The notes under the pieces: model-generated
Told to the model about the DNA's origin: nothing
The model's input: only the letters and a program-made list of their open reading frames with translations
Database searches by the model: none
Made by a program: the position numbers and the translations under genes
Part shown: positions 24,801-33,485 of the stretch, piece by piece
Layout of the letters: the number at the start of each line of letters is the position of its first letter
How positions within the stretch are numbered: position 1 is the first letter of the stretch
NCBI GenBank assembly: GCA_049799955.1
Contig: JBARIW010000032.1
Coordinates: forward strand, 1-64,000
Source: JBGTFE01 sp049799955
GTDB taxonomy: Bacteria > Acidobacteriota > Blastocatellia > Pyrinomonadales > Pyrinomonadaceae
Length of the DNA stretch: 64,000 nt
Reading direction: 5' to 3'

Positions 24801-26982
24801 AGCGAATATTTCTTCGACCGCCGGGACGCTCAACGGTCAGCCGTTTGACGGTTTTGACGCGAAGGCGACTTTTGCGGGCGCTCTCGTCAATCTCGAAAAC
24901 TTCAACGTCCGTTTCGGCGCAGGTTCGCTTCAGGCAAACGGAACTTATAATACCGACACGACCGCTTTTAATTTTGTTGTAACCGGAAAAGATGTCGAAT
25001 TTGCGCGCGTTCGCCCGTTTATTCCGAACAGCAAAGATTTGCCGGGCATCAACGGCACAATCGATTTGCAGGCAAACGCGACGGGCATTGCCGACGATTC
25101 GAAAACCTACAACATAAATTTCAGCGGCAGCGGGCGAAACGTGGTTTACAACGAAAACGGAATCGGGCAAATCGCTTTTGCCGGCAAGACGGAAAATCAG
25201 CAGCTAAATGCAAATCTGACAGTAAATTTTGAAAATCAGCCGCAGGTAATTTCGGCAACCGTCAATTTTGCCGACGAAAATCTGCCGTTTCGCGCCGAGA
25301 CGACTTTTAATAATTCCGAGCTTGCGCCGTTTATCGCGCTCGTTCGCCCGCCGTCGGAGAACGAAGTTTCCGTAACGGGCAGAGCGACCGGAACGGTTTT
25401 CGTCGCCGGAAATCTTTCCGCGCTCGACGATACGGGAAAAAGAGTTTTCACGACCGGCAATTTGAGCGGCGCGGCTCAGTTCAGCCAGCTCGCGCTGCAA
25501 ATCGGCGACACGCCGCTTGCCGCGACCGAGCTTGTTTCCGTCAAATTCAATTCAAAGGAAGTCGTTTTTGAAAGCGCCAATTTCGCGGGCGGCGGCTCGA
25601 ATATCGTCGTCAGCGGCACAAAGGCTTTGACCGACGACGGCATAAATAATCTGACGGTTGACGGAACCGTAAATCTGAGAATTTTGAACGCGCTTTCGCC
25701 GAACACGTTTTTTTCGGGCTTGACGACCGTTAATATGCGCCTGACCGGACCGAATAAAACGGCGCGTCTGAACGGCGAGGCGATAGCGCAAAACTCTTCG
25801 GTTTCTACCTTTGTCGGCTCCGAGCGTTTGACGTTCGAGCGCATCAAAGGTCGCATACTTTTCACATCAAACCAGGCGCAGATTGACGAATTGACCGGAT
25901 TTCTGGGCGGCGGAAAAGTAAATATTTCCGGCGGCGCGCAGCTTGAAGGCTTGAGCTTGCAGGCGTTTCGCTTCGGCTTGAGCGGCACTAACATCACCGT
26001 TCCTCTGCCTGAAGATTTTATCACGACGGGCAATGCCGAAATCGAGCTTAACGGCAGAAGAATCGGAGAAGTTCTGACAACCAGAATTTCGGGAAGAATC
26101 GAAGCCAGACGCAGCCTCTACACCGAAGACATCGACCTTGCCGACATCGTCGGCGGACGCACCGGCGGAGGTTCGCTTGAGCAGAACACCGGCGGAGGCT
26201 CGCTTTTCGGCACGACACAGCTCGATTTACTGGTTGAAGGACGCGACGCGCTCGTCGTTCGCAATAATCTGGCGGATTTGACCGCGTCGCTCAGCCTGCG
26301 CGTTACGGGCGACATTGACGAGCCGCAGGTTTCCGGCAGAGTTTCGGCGACGAGCGGCACGATTTTCTTCCGCAAAGAGCGTTACGAAGTTCAGCGCGCC
26401 GTGTTGGAGTTTCCGCCGAATTCGAACATCGAGCCGTATATCAATTTGCAAGCCGAATCGGAAATCAACGGCTATCAGGTTTTCGTCAATTTAACCGGAA
26501 ATCTGACCGATACCGAATCGCTCAACGCCGCCGTGCGTTCGAATCCGGCGTTGCCGCAAGCCGACGTTATTTCGCTGATTACGACGGGCAGCCTTTCGAA
26601 TTCCGAAGGCGGAATACCGACGCTGGCGCAATCCGGCATCAATACGGCGACGGAAATTTTAGCCGACGAAATTATCAATAAACCGCTGAGCAAAGCGACC
26701 GATAAGCTTTTCGGTTTGAATCGTTTTGAAATCGACCCGATTATTTCCGGTCAGAGATTAAACCCGACGGCGCGTCTGACGGTCGGGAGACAGATTAATC
26801 GAAACCTTTTGATTACGTATTCAACGAATCTTTCGGAAGACCAGAATCAGGTTCTCGCGCTCGAATATCGCGTTTCCAATCGTTTGTCGTTTGTCGCGCA
26901 GTATGAACAGCGCTCTTTGAGCAACGTTACGCGAAACAATAATGTTTTTAGTTTTGAAGTCCGGCTGAGAAAGAGATTTTAG
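21835..26982 (+). CDS. tamB: TamB-like (AsmA/DUF490) translocation and assembly protein
   Basis: A 1715-residue envelope protein. An acidic cytoplasmic start (EENNRKEEIEETEPAET) precedes a single TM (about 38-62, LLTILAVLLVVLVIIFYRYG). A very long series of beta strands follows, of the kind that forms a lipid-carrying groove across the periplasm. The TamB C-terminal domain is recognisable from about residue 1400 on, with FFRKERYEVQRAVLEFPPN, LPQADVISLITTGS and ending LSFVAQYEQRS...VRLRKRF. It acts with an outer-membrane Omp85 partner, here the next gene. ATG at 21835 with GGAAG ahead is preferred over a TTG at 21817. Confidence 0.9.
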   Translation: MSEENNRKEEIEETEPAETAEESSPEPARRRFFTRRNAVISSGLLTILAVLLVVLVIIFYRYGVFDNYVKTQFVTKMAEIGVVFDADVFRLTVAPMQLELKNATFNDKVSGEKLFFIRDGKINLTVENLYAWQLSRDIKVDSTDINGAEVWVKFDENGKSNFSNLTFVEDKAGSRVNFKYDSVKFSLKEGLVHFGDVSHKISADAKNVALFLDPTTYAVPDEQKRYNFDISSTDSVFVYDEKPVEPVDIRAKGIADDKGAEISEFKLTTPIGESTLNGKLTDWENLQYDLNISSTVDLTQTSNILPVGTPLRGIANFSGKVSGAGESYKIDGKIDSEALSAYGIYLRALNVNATVEGTNSMYEANGKAVAELLTFEDFKIDFPQLIGNVRGTGTDFRWVGELQAAAAKSPLMNLGGLFITDAVAEYKDKKFAATLGNTRARTFTIGKTEFENVQAGNLKVSSNDGVTDVNSPNVRASKFKLNDIELQNVNAKNLKVKDRPKDTTVSIDNLQAGNGQLDKTKLKNLSANNFNLRAEKGTTDITAKNFRSQQVDANGARIGDLNASDVTIRDTPGETVIFSNRVQVARLETDAAVLGSLNVAGVRLTIRRGVIEGSSGDIDAGNVALTKSADLPQGGNLENVKIYKPVFVVEPSGRYRASADMSLGGGTIGSIKLGAATANVVASSEQVALTNLQADVMDGKINGDATIALNNRNRSNINAVFSNLDLGKLLALQGGRVVPIEGQTTGQVNLTFAGTNFKTASGNVTADIAANAGTQDKGLIPVTGRVEATATNGLFNLDVARLNTEKSELNATGRLDLNGYDSNLNLALNSTDASEITRIVRVLEISPTIDQQLDSYQAEFAGNLKFSGILTGNVSDPTIDGRASVDSVALRGRTLGSLALDVSVSPTGTELKNGILQEPNGGGNLAFNVSIPTGGENNTSIQATLNKINTGNLIAALPIGTFPDQFKDFRAATSGTINLTGVPKNMAGEANISSTAGTLNGQPFDGFDAKATFAGALVNLENFNVRFGAGSLQANGTYNTDTTAFNFVVTGKDVEFARVRPFIPNSKDLPGINGTIDLQANATGIADDSKTYNINFSGSGRNVVYNENGIGQIAFAGKTENQQLNANLTVNFENQPQVISATVNFADENLPFRAETTFNNSELAPFIALVRPPSENEVSVTGRATGTVFVAGNLSALDDTGKRVFTTGNLSGAAQFSQLALQIGDTPLAATELVSVKFNSKEVVFESANFAGGGSNIVVSGTKALTDDGINNLTVDGTVNLRILNALSPNTFFSGLTTVNMRLTGPNKTARLNGEAIAQNSSVSTFVGSERLTFERIKGRILFTSNQAQIDELTGFLGGGKVNISGGAQLEGLSLQAFRFGLSGTNITVPLPEDFITTGNAEIELNGRRIGEVLTTRISGRIEARRSLYTEDIDLADIVGGRTGGGSLEQNTGGGSLFGTTQLDLLVEGRDALVVRNNLADLTASLSLRVTGDIDEPQVSGRVSATSGTIFFRKERYEVQRAVLEFPPNSNIEPYINLQAESEINGYQVFVNLTGNLTDTESLNAAVRSNPALPQADVISLITTGSLSNSEGGIPTLAQSGINTATEILADEIINKPLSKATDKLFGLNRFEIDPIISGQRLNPTARLTVGRQINRNLLITYSTNLSEDQNQVLALEYRVSNRLSFVAQYEQRSLSNVTRNNNVFSFEVRLRKRF

Positions 26983-26992
26983 GAAAATTGCA

Positions 26993-27123
26993 CCACAGAG
27001 GCATTTTTAATTAGGAATGAACAAGCAGGGTAAAGTTAAAAAATTCAGAAAAAGCATTTTCACGCAGTTGATTTCATTTGTGATTTCTTTTAAAAAAATC
27101 TCTGTGTCTCTGTGCCTCTGTGG
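26993..27123. repeat. Paired inverted array (CACAGAGA octamers) around a gene start
   Basis: CCACAGAGGCA (26993-27003) pairs with the end of the octamer array TCTCTGTG/CCTCTGTGG (27099-27123). The spacer of 95 bases contains the start of the BamA-like gene, and the right arm encodes part of its signal peptide. The same family appears at 61969-62082. Confidence 0.82.
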
Positions 27124-30100
27124 CGTAATCTTACTTTTCTCCGTCGCTCTTCACGCGCAGAATAACTACGAAAACCGCGTAATTTCAAAAATCGACATTG
27201 CTTTTGCCGAAACCGGGCGCGAGCGTTCGGCTACCGACCAGTTTCTTTCCATCCTGCGAGGCGCTCTCGGCGATAAATATTCCGCCGTCAAGGTGCGCGA
27301 GGCTTTGCAGAGGCTTTACGATACGGGAAGAATTGTTTCGGCTTCGGTCGAAGCGACGGAAAACGGCGCTGACGGCGTTAATCTGCGCTTCGTCATCAAG
27401 CGAAAAACGATTGCCGAGCGTGTAATCATCGAAATCGGCACAATGGTCGGCGACCCCGTAACAGAACAGGAGCTGCTTCTGCGCCTGAATTTTCTCAGCG
27501 CCGGAAGCCCGATTACCGAGCAGACGCTTCGCAACAACGCCAATTTGATTCTGGAATATTTGCGCGACCGCGGCTATTTCAAAGCCGACGTAAAATATAC
27601 GCAGACGCCGCTCACCGACCAGACGCGCGTTGCCGTTACGTTTCAGGTCAATCCGAACGCGCAGGCAAAGGTCGAAAATTTTAATATAAGTATTTTGGGT
27701 TTCGACCCGTCGAAAGTCAGACAAAAATTGGAGCTTAAGCCCGGCGCGCTTTTTTCGAAGCAGACTCTGGAAAAAGACATCGAAAAAATTCGCGCGGCTC
27801 TGCGCGAGGAAAAATTTATCGCGCCCGAACTCGAAGAGCCGCGCGTTGTTTACGACGACGAAAAAAACACGATAAATATTGATTTAACCGGCAAAGTCGG
27901 CGCGACCGTCAACATCACGGTCGATGCGGGCGAAAATGTAAAAGTCGGCGACAAAACACAGACCAAGCTGCTTTCCATCAAACGCGAGGGAACGCTCGAT
28001 TATTCGGCAATTATCGAAGGCGCGCGCCGGCTTAGAAATTATTTTCAGGAACAGGGCTATTTTTTCGCCGAAGTTACGGCGGTTTGCTCCGTTAAGCCTG
28101 ATTTTACTGAAAATGAAGCGAGCGAAGTCGTCAACGACACCGAATCTCTCTGCTCGGCTTTGAGCGGCGCGGAACTCAACAATCGCGTTGTCGAAGTTAA
28201 ATACAAGGCAAATCTGAATCGCAAATTAAAGCTCGTCGATATTCGCATCGAAGGCACGGACGAATTTAAGGTCGAAGACATTCAAAGCGTTTTGGAGTCG
28301 CAGGAAGCGAATATTCTCGGCTTTATCCCTTATTTCGGCTACGGGCGCGGCTATACGAGCAACGAGCTTATCGAGGACGACCGCCGCACGCTTCAAAATC
28401 TGATGCGCGAGCTTGGCTATCGTCAGGCGAAAGTTACGGTCAGACAGGGCGTTTCGGTTACGGGCGAAGATTTGATTCTCACGTTCGTTATCGAAGAAGG
28501 CATCCCGACGCGCATCGATAATGTCTCAATCACCGGAAACAAAGCGTTTGACGAAGCGACTCTGCTTGCGAAGCTGCCGACTTTAATCGGCAAGAATTTC
28601 TCGCGGGCGCGGGCGCGAAACGGCGTGAAAGAACTTGCCGCGTTTTACTCGCGCGAAGGCTTTTACGATGCGAAAGTTACATATTCGATTGTCGAGCTGG
28701 ACGAAGGACCTAATGCGACCGAAGAGCGCGTCAAAATCGTCTATAACATCGAAAACGAAGGCAGAAAAGTTTTCGTCAATCGCATAATGATAAACGGTAA
28801 CGAGCGAACCAAGCGCGATGCGATTTTAACGGCAATCACTCTGCGCAGAGGTCAGGTTTTGCGCGCCGCCGATATTTTTACGAGCGAGCAGAATCTTTAC
28901 GCGACCGACGCTTTCGGCTTGGTAGATATTAAAACCGAGCCTGCCGGAGAAAATGCGAACGGCGACCGCCTGTCCGACATTATCATCAACGTCGAAGAAA
29001 AAGCGCCGCGCCTGATTACCTACGGCGGCGGATTTTCGACCGACGGCGGCGTCAACGGATTTTTCGACATACGCCATTTCAATCTTTTCGGAAAGCTTCA
29101 GCAGGGCGGCGCGCAAATCCGCGTCAGCCGTCTGAAACAACTCGCGCAGATTGATTTTATCAACCCGCGCTTTATGCAGGACGGCAAAAATAAAGACGGC
29201 ATTATTCGCTACGCGCCGCTCACGTTTACGGCTGCATACCAGCGCGATTCGACCGTTACGCGCTTTTTCCGCTCGACATTTGATAAAGGAACTTTGGGAA
29301 TCGTCCAGAGAGTTGACGAGGACGGCAACCCGATTGACGAATTCGGCGCGGATACGGGAACGCCGACAATCAATCGCCTGAGCTTGTCGCTGGAAACGAG
29401 CCGCACTATCAGCTCAAAATATCGAAGCATCGCGTTTTTCCGGTATCGCTACGAGGATGTGCGTCTTTTTAATATCGAAAGTCTTTTAATCAGGGACTTG
29501 CTTCGTCCCGATTCGAAGGTACGAATTTCCGGTTTCGGCTTTAATTTCGCGCTCGACACGCGCGAGAACTGCAATATCAAATACACGATTCTAGACATTA
29601 TCGCCAAAGGCGAGCCGGGCGACCCTTGCCGCTACAGCCCGTCAGACCCGACCAGAGGAACGTATCTGACGGCTGAATACAACGTTTCGATTCCCTTTCT
29701 GGGCGCAAACGTCGGCTTTCACAAATTTCAGGCTTCTTTTTATAAATTTTACACGTTTCCGAAACTGAAAAATACGACTTTGGCGGGACGCGCGATTATC
29801 GGTCTGGCAAGCGTTTTCAAAAGAAATCAAAACTTCTCGTCGTCGCAGTTTCCCGACCTCGAAGGAATTCTGCCTATCAGCGAAAGATTTTTCGCGGGCG
29901 GCTCGACATCGCTCAGAGGCTTTGAATTCGAATCGGCAGGACCGCGCGTCGTCGTCGTTCCGCAGGGCATTTTCCGCAACAGCAACGGCGACCCGGTATT
30001 TTTAGACCCGTTCACGATTCCCTTCGGCGGCAACGGTCTGGCGATTGTAAATCTCGAAGCGAGAATTCCGCTGACAAAATCCGTTCGCGCCGTGCCGTTT

Positions 30101-30376
30101 TACGACGGCGGCAACGTTTTCCGCCGCGTCGGCGATATTTTCAATCCGCCCGATATTCCCGCAAACGACGTTTTCCGGCAAAATCTGCGCGCGCTGTGGA
30201 CACACACCGTCGGTTTGGGCTTGCGAATCAAAACGCCGGTCGGCGGCGAATTTGCCGTCGATTACGGTTTCCTGCTCAATCCGCCGAGATTTTTAATCCC
30301 GCAGCAAAACGCGCCGAACGCCATATTTCAACTGCGAAAAGAACAACTTCATTTCCGCTTCGCGCAAGCGTTTTAG
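27017..30376 (+). CDS. BamA/TamA-like Omp85 outer-membrane protein
   Basis: A 1119-residue Omp85-family protein. A signal peptide (cleavage after VALHA, about residue 46) precedes multiple POTRA domains (for example RIDNVSITGNKAFDEATLLAKLP and VFVNRIMINGNERTKRDAIL). A C-terminal barrel contains STSLRGFEFESAGP, the conserved LRGF loop, and ends with Phe (FRFAQAF). Directly after tamB it is the likely partner TamA equivalent, though it has more POTRA domains than classical TamA. The ATG at 27017 gives a long n-region; a GTG at 27080 would give a shorter, more typical signal peptide. Residues around ISVSLCLCG come from a repeat arm. Confidence 0.88.
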   Translation: MNKQGKVKKFRKSIFTQLISFVISFKKISVSLCLCGVILLFSVALHAQNNYENRVISKIDIAFAETGRERSATDQFLSILRGALGDKYSAVKVREALQRLYDTGRIVSASVEATENGADGVNLRFVIKRKTIAERVIIEIGTMVGDPVTEQELLLRLNFLSAGSPITEQTLRNNANLILEYLRDRGYFKADVKYTQTPLTDQTRVAVTFQVNPNAQAKVENFNISILGFDPSKVRQKLELKPGALFSKQTLEKDIEKIRAALREEKFIAPELEEPRVVYDDEKNTINIDLTGKVGATVNITVDAGENVKVGDKTQTKLLSIKREGTLDYSAIIEGARRLRNYFQEQGYFFAEVTAVCSVKPDFTENEASEVVNDTESLCSALSGAELNNRVVEVKYKANLNRKLKLVDIRIEGTDEFKVEDIQSVLESQEANILGFIPYFGYGRGYTSNELIEDDRRTLQNLMRELGYRQAKVTVRQGVSVTGEDLILTFVIEEGIPTRIDNVSITGNKAFDEATLLAKLPTLIGKNFSRARARNGVKELAAFYSREGFYDAKVTYSIVELDEGPNATEERVKIVYNIENEGRKVFVNRIMINGNERTKRDAILTAITLRRGQVLRAADIFTSEQNLYATDAFGLVDIKTEPAGENANGDRLSDIIINVEEKAPRLITYGGGFSTDGGVNGFFDIRHFNLFGKLQQGGAQIRVSRLKQLAQIDFINPRFMQDGKNKDGIIRYAPLTFTAAYQRDSTVTRFFRSTFDKGTLGIVQRVDEDGNPIDEFGADTGTPTINRLSLSLETSRTISSKYRSIAFFRYRYEDVRLFNIESLLIRDLLRPDSKVRISGFGFNFALDTRENCNIKYTILDIIAKGEPGDPCRYSPSDPTRGTYLTAEYNVSIPFLGANVGFHKFQASFYKFYTFPKLKNTTLAGRAIIGLASVFKRNQNFSSSQFPDLEGILPISERFFAGGSTSLRGFEFESAGPRVVVVPQGIFRNSNGDPVFLDPFTIPFGGNGLAIVNLEARIPLTKSVRAVPFYDGGNVFRRVGDIFNPPDIPANDVFRQNLRALWTHTVGLGLRIKTPVGGEFAVDYGFLLNPPRFLIPQQNAPNAIFQLRKEQLHFRFAQAF

Positions 30377-30380
30377 AAGT

Positions 30381-30453
30381 GATGAATTATGAACGATGAA
30401 TGATGAAGTAAGAAATTTGTCTTTACTTCATCATTCATCGTTCATAATTCATC
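30381..30453. repeat. Paired inverted heptamer array (GATGAAT type)
   Basis: The GATGAAT/TATGAAC heptamers on the left face the complementary array on the right. It lies between the convergent ends of the BamA-like and HD-GYP genes. The 37 bases at 30417-30453 are identical to 40103-40139, showing a copied element. Confidence 0.92.
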
Positions 30454-30455
30454 GT

Positions 30456-32987
30456 TTAATTTATTGCTGTTGAAATAACGTGGCTTTCGTCGAGTTCGAC
30501 GATGAAATTTTCTGCGGCGGCTTCTTCAGACCGGGCGGATGAAGACGATTCCGCTTTTATGGCTTGTTTGTGAAAAGCCTTGACGCGATACATCGATTTG
30601 TCGGCGGCGATAAGAATCTGGTCGAGCGTTTCGCCCTGATTGGGATAGCAAGCCGCGCCGACGCTGACTCCGACGTGCGCGGATTTGCCGTCGCTGACCG
30701 GCAGCGCAAATTCGGCGACGGCTTTTTCCATTCTCCGGCACAAATCCTTGATGTCGTCGTTGCTCGTTTCGGGAATGATGGCGACAAATTCATCGCCCGC
30801 GTAGCGCGACAGAAAATCGTAATCACGCAGTTGTCCGAGCATAACCTTGGCAACGCCTCTGAGCATTTCATCACCGACTTTGTGCCCGAAAGTATCGTTG
30901 ACGGCTTTGAAACCGTCGAGGTCGAGCATCAGGACATGGAATGAGCTTCCGTTGCGGCTCGCGCGCGCCAGTTCTTTTTCAAACTGCGCCTGAAGACATC
31001 TCGCGTTCGGAAGAAGCGTCATCGGGTCGGTCAAAGCGCGCGATTCGGTTTCGGCGTGCTGAAGTGATTTGTAAAGCGCGTCCGAAGCAATGCGCGAAAC
31101 CGTTTCGAGCAGGCGCAGGTGCTCGTCCTCGTAATTATCCAGCGCGCACGAATAAAGCGAAACCGCGCCGACGAGCTTTTCGTTTGCAATCAGCGGCAGG
31201 CTGACCATCGCCGAATATTCCTGTATGAAATCGAGCTGCGAGAACGAAAAATCGAGTCCCGGATTGATATTGAAAACCGACTGGCGTTTTTTCAAAACGT
31301 ATCCGGTCGCGCCTTCGCCGACTTTTACGCGCTTGCCTGTCAGAGGAACGCTGTTTTTTCCTTCGACGTAAACCGCCGAAGCGTCCTGTCTTATTTCATC
31401 CCAGAGATAAACGGCGCACGTATCGAACGGCACGAACTGACCGATTTTTTCCGTGAAAAGCCTGAGCGTTTCCTGCAAATTTAAGGAAGAACTGAAAACC
31501 TTCGCAAGCTCGTAAAGCGTGAAAACTTCGCGATTGGCGCGTTTGATTTGTTCGACATAACCCTGCTCGGTAGGTTCATCGGTCAAATTGTAAGTTTCGT
31601 TCTTATTTTTCTTATCGTATTTATAACCGAATCCCTGCTTTTCAATCTGCTCTTCAAACAGGCGCAGATTGCGCAGGAAAACATCGACGATTTTCGGGTC
31701 GAACTGCGTTCCCGCGCCGTTAATCAAAAAGCGCCGGGCTTCTTCGCGCGAGACAGCCGGACGATACGGGCGCGCGCCGCGAAGCGTGTCGTAAGCGTCG
31801 GCAACCGACAAAATTCGCGCCGTCAGCGGAATATTATCCTTCATCAAACCTTCGGGATAACCGCTTCCGTCCCACATTTCGTGGTGATATTTGATGGTCG
31901 GGACGACCGGATACGGGAAATTTATATTTTCGAGAATCGACGCGCCGACCGACGAATGGATTTTCGTTTTTTCCATCTCGGCGGGCGTCAGCCTGCCCGG
32001 TTTATTCAAAATATGGTCGGGAACGGCGAGCTTTCCGATGTCGTGAAGCAGCGCGCCGGTGTTGAGCGCCTGAATGTCTCCGGCGGATAATTCTAAAACT
32101 CCGCCGATACCGACCGCATAAATCTGCGTCCGGCGAACGTGCCCGATGCCGACCTGGTCGCGCGCGTCAATCGCCGTCGCAAGCGCTTCGACCATCGCCA
32201 GGTGAATGCGGCTCGCTTCGGTGATTTCCTTTGTCTTTTGCGCCAGACGCCGCACGTGAATTCTATAAGCCAGATGCGCCACGACGACCGTTGGCAGAAC
32301 AATCAAGCCGAACGCCAGCCCGAATTCGAGAAAAATCAGATGCGTTACCAGCGCCGTAACGGCGGCGAGCAGATAGCTTCCCAGAGTCCACGCGAAATTA
32401 TCTCTCCAGAGTCCCGAAAACGAATAATTGCTTTCGACTTTAAGAAAACTCGATGTAAGCAGCGAAAATAAAAGATAATGCGAGACCACCGCCGCCGCCG
32501 AAGCGATAACCAGCCATTGAATTTCGAGCGCGTTTTCGGCGACCGTCGTTTTCGCAAATCCCGCCTGACTGGTCAGGACAAAGTAAAAAACTTTTGCCGC
32601 GACAAAGGTTGCAAACGTATGAACAAAAACACCGAACAGCGCTTGTTTTTTGGCTCTGGTCGAAACGCTGTATCTTGCCAGCGAAGCGCTCACCGCGAGC
32701 AGAACGCCGCCGGGAATGCCGAGCCAGATAATTCCCCAGAAGGCGACAAATTCTTTGGCGGAAATAACCGTCTGCGTTTTGGGAATTTTGAACTCGTAAT
32801 TGTTGAGCAGCGCGGCGACAATCATCGAAACAACCAGCGTTACAATCTGTATTAATGAAAGCTCTCTGCACAAATATGCGGAAAAACAAAAAGCGGCAAA
32901 ACTCAGGCAGAGCATAGCTCCCCAATAGATTTTTGTCGTTAAACTGTATTCTGAGAGATTAGATTCTTCCACTTTTGTTCTCCACAA
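30456..32987 (-). CDS. Membrane HD-GYP / GAF / GGDEF c-di-GMP protein
   Basis: An 843-residue protein that combines synthesis and breakdown modules for cyclic di-GMP. The N-terminal 240 residues hold about seven TM helices, an MASE-like sensor. Next comes an HD-GYP phosphodiesterase (about 260-430) with LLHDIGKLAVPDHIL, HHEMWDGSGYPEGL and ADAYDTLRGARPYR. Then a GAF domain (about 500-650) and a GGDEF domain (about 665-815) with the active site SRYAGDEF and an RxxD inhibitory site (RDYD) five residues before it. AGDEF can be active in known cyclases. A sigma-54-like site precedes the gene. Confidence 0.9.
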   Translation of the reverse strand: MWRTKVEESNLSEYSLTTKIYWGAMLCLSFAAFCFSAYLCRELSLIQIVTLVVSMIVAALLNNYEFKIPKTQTVISAKEFVAFWGIIWLGIPGGVLLAVSASLARYSVSTRAKKQALFGVFVHTFATFVAAKVFYFVLTSQAGFAKTTVAENALEIQWLVIASAAAVVSHYLLFSLLTSSFLKVESNYSFSGLWRDNFAWTLGSYLLAAVTALVTHLIFLEFGLAFGLIVLPTVVVAHLAYRIHVRRLAQKTKEITEASRIHLAMVEALATAIDARDQVGIGHVRRTQIYAVGIGGVLELSAGDIQALNTGALLHDIGKLAVPDHILNKPGRLTPAEMEKTKIHSSVGASILENINFPYPVVPTIKYHHEMWDGSGYPEGLMKDNIPLTARILSVADAYDTLRGARPYRPAVSREEARRFLINGAGTQFDPKIVDVFLRNLRLFEEQIEKQGFGYKYDKKNKNETYNLTDEPTEQGYVEQIKRANREVFTLYELAKVFSSSLNLQETLRLFTEKIGQFVPFDTCAVYLWDEIRQDASAVYVEGKNSVPLTGKRVKVGEGATGYVLKKRQSVFNINPGLDFSFSQLDFIQEYSAMVSLPLIANEKLVGAVSLYSCALDNYEDEHLRLLETVSRIASDALYKSLQHAETESRALTDPMTLLPNARCLQAQFEKELARASRNGSSFHVLMLDLDGFKAVNDTFGHKVGDEMLRGVAKVMLGQLRDYDFLSRYAGDEFVAIIPETSNDDIKDLCRRMEKAVAEFALPVSDGKSAHVGVSVGAACYPNQGETLDQILIAADKSMYRVKAFHKQAIKAESSSSARSEEAAAENFIVELDESHVISTAIN

Positions 32988-33100
32988 TTTTCTCTGATTT
33001 GTCTGAAATCGAGTTAAGAAGGACTTTCGGGGTTGTGAAACAGGCTGTCATTTATCTTCCGCAGGATTCAAACCGCATATGAATCCTTATTTACGTCATT

Positions 33101-33117
33101 TTCAACTTTCGTGCCAG
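33101..33117 (-). promoter_or_regulatory. Sigma-54-like site before HD-GYP gene
   Basis: On the minus strand CTGGCACGAAAGTTGAA fits the -24 box perfectly but has GA instead of GC at -12. It lies about 115 bases before the gene start. The same deviation is seen at 59736-59751. Confidence 0.35.
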
Positions 33118-33374
33118 AAATAAATTATAAAAAAAGCACACAGTTACTGGCTGAAAAAACGTATATGAAAAAATGAGGTAAAATTTTAGTCAAATTGACA
33201 GGTCAAAATGAATGAAATCATTCAAAATGAATTACAATTTTCTTCTGCGCGTGAAGTTTTCCGGGCAACCGCAAAAGCGGACTAAAGTTTCATAGGATAA
33301 GAAAAATTTGTGTGCGGTGATTTTGTTTTAACGATTGGTGCGAAATAAACCTTCTAAAATAAATTGTCAGGTAA

Positions 33375-33380
33375 TATAAT
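33375..33380 (+). promoter_or_regulatory. -10 element for VWA gene
   Basis: A perfect TATAAT lies 105 bases before the ATG at 33486. The -35 region is poor. The leader contains a stem formed by GGCTTCGCTTTCGCC-like sequence around 33391-33420. Confidence 0.35.
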
Positions 33381-33485
33381 AGGTCTTGATTGCTTCAGGC
33401 AGCAGGCGAAAGCGAAGCCGCTAATTGTTAATAATACAACAGATATAACCGGAGATGCAATAGTTTTTTCCGTCCCGGCAAAATT

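Larger units (their letters stand above)
32988..33485. other. 498-bp divergent intergenic region
   Basis: It lies between the HD-GYP and VWA genes and contains no credible gene. It holds, in order, a sigma-54-like site for the minus strand (33101-33117), TTGACA (33195-33200) next to a palindrome TGAATGA-AA-TCATTCA (33209-33224), a GC-rich hairpin region (33259-33305) resembling the first half of a c-di-GMP-I aptamer, and a TATAAT (33375-33380) for the VWA gene. Confidence 0.6.
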
